Below the pieces are notes generated by a model. The model was not told where the DNA came from. It worked only from the letters and a program-made list of their open reading frames with translations, and ran no database searches. 12,840 bases of DNA from JBBTQZ01 sp964489135 (GTDB lineage: Bacteria > Patescibacteriota > Minisyncoccia > Phycocordibacterales > WO2-35-19), in the NCBI GenBank assembly GCA_964489135.1, contig CAZAXK010000016.1, positions 1 through 12,840 of the forward strand, in the 5' to 3' direction. Positions 1 through 5,293 of this stretch are shown piece after piece. The first letter of the stretch is position 1; each line of letters starts with the position of its first letter. Both the position numbers and the translations under genes were made by a program.

Positions 1-575
1 TCAACATAACCGGCTGGTATTTGAAAAGCGAAGTCACAGGATATTACGCAGTGATCGGGGGCGCCTCGCTTTTACCATTCCCCTATACACGTAGCGACTC
101 GGATGTAGTTTTGAGAGATGGCGACAAAGTCATTTTGGTAAAAGGATTTTCACCCATAGGCACTTCTTTCCGTACCAACAAATGCACCGGCTATTTTGAG
201 GAAAACCGAGTTTTTCACCCCGCACTCAGCAAGCAATGCCCAAAAGTTGCTGACGAGGACCTACCGCTCTTTTCTAGTGTCTACGATCGCAACGATGAGT
301 GTTTGGACCTTATAAATAAAATACCGAAGTGCTCCACTCGAGGCAACGAATACCTGCGCGACTTACCCGACACAGTACCGTCTTCCTGTAAAAAATATAT
401 TAAGGAACAAGTCAATTATAATTCTTGCGTCTCCAAGCACATGGGCGACAGCGACTTTGCCGGCAATGAATATCGTATCTATCTGAACAAATTTGGTCCG
501 CTTTGGCGTCCTAAGACCGATAAAATAAACCTCCACGACAAGAACGGCCTCATTGTCGATACCATAAGTTACTAA
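1..575 (+). CDS. Lamin-tail-domain protein with Cys-rich insertion, C-terminal part
   Basis: The reading frame is open from the left edge (first full codon at base 3), so this is the 3' end of a longer gene. The first visible residues, NITGWYLKSE, look like the start of a lamin tail domain (immunoglobulin-like fold). The end, with LWRPKTDKINLHD..G.IVDTISY, matches the closing strands of the same fold. Between them lies a segment of about 100 residues with six cysteines (contexts KCTG, QCPK, ECLD, KCST, SCKK, SCVS), which suggests disulfides and therefore an extracytoplasmic location. From memory, Parcubacteria commonly encode exported proteins of this build; their role (surface or cell-wall attachment) is not established. 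A TTG at 21 could be read as a start but falls inside the fold, so I take the gene as 5'-truncated by the window. The stop TAA at 573-575 overlaps the stop of the convergent methyltransferase gene. Confidence 0.75.
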   Translation, partial: NITGWYLKSEVTGYYAVIGGASLLPFPYTRSDSDVVLRDGDKVILVKGFSPIGTSFRTNKCTGYFEENRVFHPALSKQCPKVADEDLPLFSSVYDRNDECLDLINKIPKCSTRGNEYLRDLPDTVPSSCKKYIKEQVNYNSCVSKHMGDSDFAGNEYRIYLNKFGPLWRPKTDKINLHDKNGLIVDTISY

Positions 576-1072
576 TCGTCTAAAGAAAACAAGGCTATCC
601 CGACAGACACAGCCACGTTTAGCGACTCCTTCTGACCCTTCATCGGTATCTCCATTATTTTGTCACAGGCATCTAAATCATCTTTCGAAAGTCCATTCAC
701 CTCGTTGCCAAAGACCAATGCCACACTTGATCCAGAAGCAATGGGACCAAATTTTTTTATCTCCCTATAATCAATCGCTCTTTGATCCTGCTCTATCGCG
801 ACAATTTTGATTTTTTGATCCTTCAATCTTTCAATAAGGTCGCTCAATTTTTCCACCTTCTCCCATTCTATAAATTTCTCCGCGCCCAAAGAAGCTTTGG
901 TTAAAGCCCTGTTCTCCCTACCAAATCGATCGACAGGAGCGGGTGTGTAGCCACACAAAAAAACTTTTGATACTCCCGCTGCGTCGCAGGTGCGAAAAAT
1001 CGATCCGACATTTTCATTGCTTCGTATATTGTCGAGTATAACCACAACCAGTGGTTTGTTTGTTTTTATCAC
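572..1072 (-). CDS. SpoU/TrmH-family RNA 2'-O-methyltransferase
   Basis: 166 residues, the length of a minimal SPOUT methyltransferase domain without the N-terminal substrate-binding domain found in RlmB/TrmH-like relatives. Family motif 1 is NIRSNENVGSIFRT (residues 15-28), motif 2 is LVFGNEVNGLS (119-129), and motif 3 is IPMKG.KESLNVAVSVGI (142-159). Together these form the trefoil-knot SAM site and carry the conserved Arg, Glu and Asn/Ser residues. The enzyme transfers a methyl group from SAM to a ribose 2'-OH of tRNA or rRNA in the cytoplasm; the target nucleotide cannot be told from sequence. The start is GTG at 1072-1070: an in-frame TAA lies four codons upstream and there is no other initiator before motif 1. 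No Shine-Dalgarno is visible. The TAG stop overlaps the TAA stop of the lamin-tail gene (CTAA at 572-575). Confidence 0.9.
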   Translation of the reverse strand: MIKTNKPLVVVILDNIRSNENVGSIFRTCDAAGVSKVFLCGYTPAPVDRFGRENRALTKASLGAEKFIEWEKVEKLSDLIERLKDQKIKIVAIEQDQRAIDYREIKKFGPIASGSSVALVFGNEVNGLSKDDLDACDKIMEIPMKGQKESLNVAVSVGIALFSLDD

Positions 1073-1080
1073 TTTTTTAT

Positions 1081-1092
1081 ATTATTATTCTA
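1081..1092 (-). promoter_or_regulatory. Possible -10 region for the SpoU methyltransferase gene
   Basis: Read on the minus strand, this AT-rich stretch gives TAGAAT followed directly by AATAAT. AATAAT ends 8 bases before the GTG start, a spacing like the other starts in this window, but it lacks a TGn extension and no -35 is evident. Weak. Confidence 0.25.
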
Positions 1093-1142
1093 TATGAAAA
1101 TTTCAGTCCGTTTTGATTTTCGTAGGCATTCGTAATTATTCG

Positions 1143-1148
1143 CATAAT
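1143..1148 (+). promoter_or_regulatory. Possible -10 element for the DoxX-like gene
   Basis: CATAAT matches five of six positions of TATAAT and lies 11 bases before the ATG at 1160, predicting a leader of only a few bases. No convincing -35 or TGn extension was seen. Confidence 0.25.
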
Positions 1149-1159
1149 TTTCGTATCGT

Positions 1160-1564
1160 ATGCTGAACCCTTTCCCAGAGCTTCTAACTTATTCGATGAT
1201 CGCACCGGCTATATTGCGACTGGTGGCCGGATTGGTTTTTATCAACCTTGGCCGGCTTGCCCTTCAAGGCGAGCGAAATAGTTGGCTTGTTTCCTTACGA
1301 GCATTGAACATACCCCGCCCCGAAGTTAGTGTAAAAATTCTAGGCGCCCTCGAGATCGTCGGTGGTATCATGCTTCTTCTCGGTATTTATACGCAAATCG
1401 CCTCTCTTCTACTCGCAATTCTCACTTTTGTCGAAGCATTTGTAGAATACAAAGATCCCGCCATTCTGAAACGCTCGCTTATATTTTACTCCCTCCTTTT
1501 TGCCATCACACTCTCCCTACTTCTCTCAGGAGCCGGCGCCTTCGCAATCGACATCCCACTATAG
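1160..1564 (+). CDS. DoxX-like small integral membrane protein
   Basis: 134 residues with about four hydrophobic segments (roughly 14-32, 58-76, 78-96 and 105-124). It has the layout of the DoxX family: a first helix with R.VAGLVF, a second with LGALEIVGGIMLLLG, and a C-terminal ending of the type GAFAID before the stop. Family members sit in the cytoplasmic membrane; some are linked to quinone, thiosulfate or thiol redox chemistry, but for most no reaction is known and none can be assigned here. The start ATG at 1160 places the first membrane segment close to the N-terminus as usual in the family. No Shine-Dalgarno is seen. It is divergent from the methyltransferase gene, with 87 bases between them. 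The stop TAG shares the palindrome CTATAG (1559-1564) with the stop of the convergent downstream gene. Confidence 0.75.
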   Translation: MLNPFPELLTYSMIAPAILRLVAGLVFINLGRLALQGERNSWLVSLRALNIPRPEVSVKILGALEIVGGIMLLLGIYTQIASLLLAILTFVEAFVEYKDPAILKRSLIFYSLLFAITLSLLLSGAGAFAIDIPL

Positions 1565-1894
1565 GATTTGGTATTCGCCACCTCGGGTAGAGCCATAGGC
1601 CTGAAGTACGCCCTCCTCATTGCGTCGCACACTAACCTTGTGTGTACTTAATGCATCTGCAAGCTTGGTCTGGGTATCGAAATCGTCTAGGTGCAAGATT
1701 TCCATCTTCCCAATTTGTTCGGGGTTGGTAATCTTGGCAGCAAGCTGGTTCACCTCAAGCAGATTACCGGAGGTATCCAGAACGATTTCTTTTATACCTT
1801 TGGCTTTCAACTGATCTATAAATTCTAAGGCCTGCGCACTCCTTACAACTGCCTCGTTATTTTCGTCTCTGTTGCTTAATGCCTCTAGTCCCAT
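1559..1894 (-). CDS. Conserved-looking hypothetical protein, 111 residues
   Basis: I do not recognise a family. The product is a soluble, rather acidic protein with an N-terminal polar stretch (residues 1-15), then a predicted alpha/beta pattern: a helix near 16-32 (AVVRSAQALEFIDQLKAKG), a strand IKEIVLD, and TSGNLLEVNQLAAKI. It ends with a charged segment VSVRRNEEGVLQAYGSTRGGEYQI. There is no signal peptide and no membrane segment. The ATG at 1894 is preceded by a TATAAT element on the same strand, and the frame closes with TAG exactly at the 3' end of doxX, so the convergent pair is packed with no spacer. The absence of internal stops over 111 codons and the tight junction support a real gene. 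It lies 60 bases downstream of tRNA-Lys on the same strand. Confidence 0.65.
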   Translation of the reverse strand: MGLEALSNRDENNEAVVRSAQALEFIDQLKAKGIKEIVLDTSGNLLEVNQLAAKITNPEQIGKMEILHLDDFDTQTKLADALSTHKVSVRRNEEGVLQAYGSTRGGEYQIL

Positions 1895-1908
1895 GGTATT
1901 TTATCTAA

Positions 1909-1914
1909 ATTATA
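1909..1914 (-). promoter_or_regulatory. Candidate -10 (TATAAT) for the 111-residue hypothetical gene
   Basis: A perfect TATAAT on the minus strand, 14 bases before the ATG, predicts a leader of about 8 bases. No -35 match at 16-18 bases and no TGn extension, so support is the hexamer alone in an AT-rich spacer. Confidence 0.35.
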
Positions 1915-1954
1915 ATGCCTATATTTTACCACGAAGTTTAGGTTTTATCTCGTG

Positions 1955-2027
1955 TCCGCCCGGTAGGAATCGAACCTACGACCATCTCCTTAAAAGGGAG
2001 CTGCTCTACCGACTGAGCTACGGGCGG
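1955..2027 (-). tRNA. tRNA-Lys, anticodon UUU
   Basis: A full cloverleaf of 73 bases can be drawn on the minus strand. The acceptor stem CCGCCCG pairs perfectly with CGGGCGG, and the discriminator is A at 1955. The D arm is GCTC/GAGC with loop AGTCGGTA. The anticodon loop is CTTTTAA, with anticodon UUU at 1994-1992. The variable loop has five bases and the T arm is GTAGG-TTCGATT-CCTAC. The anticodon stem has four good pairs plus a G27-A43 mismatch. The 3' CCA is not encoded (the next bases are CAC), so CCA-adding enzyme is needed. There is no intron. It decodes AAA/AAG lysine codons. It lies between the delta-like gene and the 111-residue gene, all on the same strand. Confidence 0.97.
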
Positions 2028-2034
2028 AAACCCA

Positions 2035-2062
2035 AATATACTACAAAATACAAAATTCACAA
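2035..2062 (-). promoter_or_regulatory. Promoter of tRNA-Lys
   Basis: On the minus strand, TTGTGA (2062-2057) and TATATT (2040-2035) are separated by 16 bases. The -10 ends only 7 bases before the first base of the mature tRNA, so transcription would begin at or within a base or two of the tRNA 5' end. The -35 hexamer overlaps the TGA stop of the upstream gene. Confidence 0.45.
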
Positions 2063-2479
2063 AGCAAGTAGTATCTTCTCTACCGCTGTATCGAGAGTCT
2101 CGTCCCCCAGACGCGAATTGTGATACGCAAGCACGAATTTGTCGTAAATGGCTTGAAGCTTTTCTCTGTCCCAATTCTTGGCGTCGGCTTTGGCTTTGCG
2201 ATAAACGAAAGGGTGGATCCCGAGCTCCTCCGCACTTCCCTTATCGCTTGCAAGCATGTCCCGCACTTTAGCGACGAGTAAGCCGTGTATCATCTCGATC
2301 GACGACCCCGCATTCATCTGTTTGGTGAACTCTACCCACACCTCCTTTGCCCGACCCTGACCCAGGGCATCGGCTATTGCAAAGCCGGCTTTGTTGGCCT
2401 GTTTTTCAGGTCGAGTTTTCTCGAATGTATCGTTCTCCTCTCCGAAAACCCCTTCGTATTGTTTGAATAGACTTTGCAT
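2057..2479 (-). CDS. Free-standing DNA polymerase III delta C-terminal-like domain
   Basis: 140 residues. From about residue 30 the chain resembles the C-terminal helical (collar) domain of clamp-loader subunit delta (HolA): AGFAIADALGQGRAKEVWVEF, then a helix ending VAKVRDMLASDKGSAEELGIHPFV, then K......W....LQAIYDKFV..YHNSRLG, and a final ETLDTAVEKILLAL. This order (FAL.DAL..G, LG.HPFV, K.G....LALE.LLL) is what I know of HolA. The two N-terminal AAA+-like domains of a normal delta (about 340 residues) are absent, and the space upstream is filled by polA, whose stop is 8 bases away, so this is not a frameshifted fragment. Likely roles are a clamp-loader or clamp accessory piece, or a delta subunit split over two loci; this is inference. 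Start ATG at 2479, no clear Shine-Dalgarno. Probably translated from the tsaE-polA transcript. Confidence 0.7.
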   Translation of the reverse strand: MQSLFKQYEGVFGEENDTFEKTRPEKQANKAGFAIADALGQGRAKEVWVEFTKQMNAGSSIEMIHGLLVAKVRDMLASDKGSAEELGIHPFVYRKAKADAKNWDREKLQAIYDKFVLAYHNSRLGDETLDTAVEKILLAL

Positions 2480-2487
2480 TAGAGTTC

Positions 2488-4860
2488 TTATGCCGGTTCC
2501 ATATTACCCCAATTGCGACCGATCGAGCCATTGGCTCTTATCGGCACCCCAAGACTCTGCTTTTCGGTCAAAACACTTTCCATAATCCTTTTTATCTCAG
2601 GAATGACTTTTTTCGACACCTTCTCGTCAGCTTCATAAATAAGCTCATCGTGGATTTGCAGAATCAGGTTTACCTTGTCACTCAATTTTTCTTTTTCTAA
2701 ATATTCGTCTATCTCCCGCATCGCAATCTTGATGATGTCGGCCTGCGTACCTTGAATCGGAGCGTTCACGGCCATGCGTTCGGCCGAGGCTCTGATAAAA
2801 GGCAACTTCGATTTTATACCCTCAAAGTACCTTCGCCGGCCAAACATTGTCTTGGTGTAGCCATTCTGGTGGGCTTCGGCTTTCACCTTCTCGATATAGC
2901 TGGCCAAGCCCGAGAAATTCTCGAAATAGGCATTTAGAAAGTTCTGAGCACTCTTGCGATCAGTGCCCAAATTCTGCTGGAGGGCGCTGACCCCCATACC
3001 ATAAAGTATGCCGAAGTTTATCACCTTGGCACGTCGCCTCATTTCTTTATCGACGTCCTTTTCAGGTACCCCAAAGACTTGCGAAGCAACGGCTGAGTGG
3101 ACATCTTTGTTCTGTTCGAATATTTCTATCAGTTTTTTATCATGAGACAGTATGGCCGCAATCCGAAGCTCGATTTGCGAGTAATCAAAGGCTAGCAATA
3201 CTCTGTTCTGAGGGGAGATGAATGCATGACGAATAACCTTGCCCCGCTCGGAGCCAACTGGTATGTTCTGCAAATTGGGATTCTCCGAGGCCATCCGGCC
3301 GGTCGCTGCTCCGGTCTGGATAAAATGGGCGTGGAGGCGCGAGCCCTCGTCCAGCATTTTGGGTATCGGCTCTATATAAGTACTTAAAAGTTTGCTCAAT
3401 TCTCGGTATTCCAGAATAAGAGCGATTATAGGGTGAAGACCTTGGAGTTTTATGAGCTCAGACTCCTTGGTCGACTTGGCTCCTCCGGCGGTTTTCTTTT
3501 GATTCTTTACCGCGAGACCGAGCTTGTCGAAAAGAATCGTGCCAAGTTGCTTGGGAGAGGCAACGTTAAATTCTTCGCCCGCCATTTGCCAGATCTTACT
3601 CTCAATCGCCTTTAATTCTTTTGTATATTTTGACCCGAGGTCGCTAAGAGATTTGCGATCAATCAAAACACCGTGTTTCTCCATTTTGTTTATGATCGGT
3701 ATGAGTGGTTTTTCGATTGTAGTAAAGACCTCGAGACTTTCTCGTTTTGTCAGCTCTTTCCATATTGTTTCTTTGGCGGTATTGAAATCTTCGGTATTCG
3801 CAAAATCAAGTATCTCGGAAAGTGTTGGGTTGGTTTTGTTTGAATCCACCACCCATAAAGCAACCTTGGTTTCTTCGAGCACTTCTTTGTCTATATTGTC
3901 CGCCACTCTTGAAGCTGGTGCTTTCTCTGAAATTTCCGAGCCATTTTTACCCAGCGCATTTTGCAATCTTTCGGTCATATTTCTGAATTGCAATTCTTGG
4001 AAGACCTTTTTGGCTTCCTCCATATCAACACTCTTCTGCCATTTCTTCTCTGGCAATTTGAAGTCTAGGGGCACGTCGCGCCTGATTGTGGCTAGGAGTT
4101 CGCTAAATCGGGCCTCCTCTTCTTTGTCTTTCAATAATTCGATTATTCTTGGCTTAATTTTTTCTTTAACCTTAGAGTTTCCTATCTTTAATACGCGGTA
4201 GAGGTTTTCTATATTGCCGAAGTTTTTTATGAGTTCAGTCGCTGTTTTCTCCCCTATCCCTTCGACGCCGATAATATTGTCCGAAGGATCGCCTCTCAAC
4301 CCCTTGTAGCTCGGTATCATCTCAGGGCCAAAGCCATACCTCTCTCTTATCTTCTCCTCGTCATAAAGAATCGTATCGTTTATCCCCTTTTTTAGCGTAT
4401 AGACTTGCACCTTCTTTTCATCGATTAGTTGCATAGTGTCCATATCGCCAGAAGCAATGACAATATCCACGTCTTGCGACTTCAATTTCTCAACAATGGT
4501 TCCCAAGACGTCGTCGGCTTCAAAACCTTCATTTGCGTACACTGGTATAGAGAGGGCACGACAAACATCCTTGGATTTCTCAATTTGCATGATCAAGTCA
4601 TCGTCAGTTTTGGCTCGCCCCGATTTGTAATTTTCATAAACCTCGTGCCGATAGGTAGGCTTCGGCAAGTCGTAGGCAGCGATTATGTAGTCCGGCTGTA
4701 GTTCGGCCACAATCTTGAGAATCATGGCTACAAAGCCATAGAGGGCGCCTGTTGGTACGCCTGTACTGGTCGCAAAGTCCGGCAGGGCATGATAAGCCCG
4801 ATGCAAAACAGCGTGCGAATCAAGCAGTACTAATCTTTCTCTCCTGTTCCCCTTCTCCAT
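2488..4860 (-). CDS. polA: DNA polymerase I with 5' nuclease domain, no proofreading domain
   Basis: 790 residues. The N-terminal 5'-3' nuclease (about 1-300) has LLDSH with D14, GFEADDVLGT (112-121), ASGDMD (136-141) and the helix-hairpin-helix region RGDPSDNIIGVEGIGEKTA (190-207). The stretch 300-378 is only a short remnant where the 3'-5' exonuclease domain should be, with no DxE motif, so proofreading should be absent. The polymerase domain begins at IEKPLIPIINKMEKHGVLID (382-401). Motif A is DYSQIELR (D559). The O helix RRRAKVINFGILYG carries R608, K612, F616 and Y620. Motif C is QIHDEL (H737-D738-E739). All catalytic residues are present. The role is Okazaki-fragment processing and repair gap filling. 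The ATG at 4860 overlaps the 3' end of tsaE by 41 bases; no other ATG/GTG/TTG start lies before D14. Confidence 0.96.
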   Translation of the reverse strand: MEKGNRRERLVLLDSHAVLHRAYHALPDFATSTGVPTGALYGFVAMILKIVAELQPDYIIAAYDLPKPTYRHEVYENYKSGRAKTDDDLIMQIEKSKDVCRALSIPVYANEGFEADDVLGTIVEKLKSQDVDIVIASGDMDTMQLIDEKKVQVYTLKKGINDTILYDEEKIRERYGFGPEMIPSYKGLRGDPSDNIIGVEGIGEKTATELIKNFGNIENLYRVLKIGNSKVKEKIKPRIIELLKDKEEEARFSELLATIRRDVPLDFKLPEKKWQKSVDMEEAKKVFQELQFRNMTERLQNALGKNGSEISEKAPASRVADNIDKEVLEETKVALWVVDSNKTNPTLSEILDFANTEDFNTAKETIWKELTKRESLEVFTTIEKPLIPIINKMEKHGVLIDRKSLSDLGSKYTKELKAIESKIWQMAGEEFNVASPKQLGTILFDKLGLAVKNQKKTAGGAKSTKESELIKLQGLHPIIALILEYRELSKLLSTYIEPIPKMLDEGSRLHAHFIQTGAATGRMASENPNLQNIPVGSERGKVIRHAFISPQNRVLLAFDYSQIELRIAAILSHDKKLIEIFEQNKDVHSAVASQVFGVPEKDVDKEMRRRAKVINFGILYGMGVSALQQNLGTDRKSAQNFLNAYFENFSGLASYIEKVKAEAHQNGYTKTMFGRRRYFEGIKSKLPFIRASAERMAVNAPIQGTQADIIKIAMREIDEYLEKEKLSDKVNLILQIHDELIYEADEKVSKKVIPEIKRIMESVLTEKQSLGVPIRANGSIGRNWGNMEPA

Positions 4861-5257
4861 GCTCGAATTTTAGCACAAAGTGCTCTCCCATAATCGAAGC
4901 TACTCGTTCTGGCCATTCGACGCAAACCACGTTCTCTTTATTGGCCACAATCTCTGCCCATCCCAATTTCAGCAAGTCATCAGGTGAGTCGAGCCGGTAC
5001 GCGTCGATATGGATCAGTTTTTTGAAGTATTGATGGTCCGGTATACGGAAAAACTTCATGATTACAAAAGTTGGGCTTTGGATAGTTTCTTTTACCCCGA
5101 GCGCAAGAGCAAAAAACTTCATAAAAGTAGTCTTGCCAGCACCTAAATTACCATAAAGACCAATGACCAAAGCGCCGGTTTTTGCGGGGCTTAGACCACT
5201 CGCAAATCTGAGGGCAAAATCCTTTGTTTCCTCTTCGCTTCTCGAGACAATTTCCAT
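4820..5257 (-). CDS. tsaE: tRNA threonylcarbamoyladenosine (t6A) biosynthesis ATPase TsaE
   Basis: 145 residues, the usual family size. Walker A GNLGAGKTT (36-44) is followed by SPTFVIMKF (61-69, family pattern SPTF), HIDAYRLDSPDDLLKLGW (83-100, family pattern H.D.YRL....E....G) and VCVEWPER (111-118, family EWPE). TsaE is the small ATPase that works with TsaB and TsaD to make t6A37 on ANN-decoding tRNAs, which include the tRNA-Lys nearby. The open frame extends to 5329, but the earlier residues fall on the other side of the divergent promoter and do not fit the family. I therefore chose the ATG at 5257, which starts MEIVSRSEEET and sits 7 bases after an extended -10. The 3' end overlaps polA by 41 bases, so the two are probably coupled. 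No Shine-Dalgarno; predicted leaderless. Confidence 0.94.
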   Translation of the reverse strand: MEIVSRSEEETKDFALRFASGLSPAKTGALVIGLYGNLGAGKTTFMKFFALALGVKETIQSPTFVIMKFFRIPDHQYFKKLIHIDAYRLDSPDDLLKLGWAEIVANKENVVCVEWPERVASIMGEHFVLKFEHGEGEQERKISTA

Positions 5258-5264
5258 ATGGGCG

Positions 5265-5273
5265 ATTGTACCA
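5265..5273 (-). promoter_or_regulatory. Extended -10 promoter of tsaE-polA, predicted leaderless
   Basis: On the minus strand the sequence reads TGG-TACAAT, an extended -10 with five of six matches in the hexamer. Seven bases separate it from the tsaE ATG (5257-5255), so the expected start of transcription is at or one base before the A of the start codon. No -35 match is visible, as is typical for TGn promoters. It sits back to back with the pilB promoter. Confidence 0.6.
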
Positions 5274-5277
5274 TATG

Positions 5278-5286
5278 TGCTATAAT
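5278..5286 (+). promoter_or_regulatory. Extended -10 promoter of pilB, predicted leaderless
   Basis: TGC-TATAAT is a perfect extended -10. Seven bases separate it from the ATG at 5294, placing the transcription start at 5293-5294. No -35 is visible. The TGn motifs of this and the tsaE promoter are only 4 bases apart, so the two RNA polymerase footprints must overlap. Confidence 0.65.
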
Positions 5287-5293
5287 CGGATAC

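Noticed and set aside
1872..2174. Open frames over the tRNA, e.g. with products reading PPVAQSVEQLP on one strand and PPGRNRTYDHL on the other
   Set aside because: These are the well-known false translations of tRNA genes; the cloverleaf at 1955-2027 explains the sequence.
3524..4201. 225-codon open frame on the plus strand
   Set aside because: It is antisense to polA, Ser/Leu-rich and of no recognisable fold; the polA frame is certain here.
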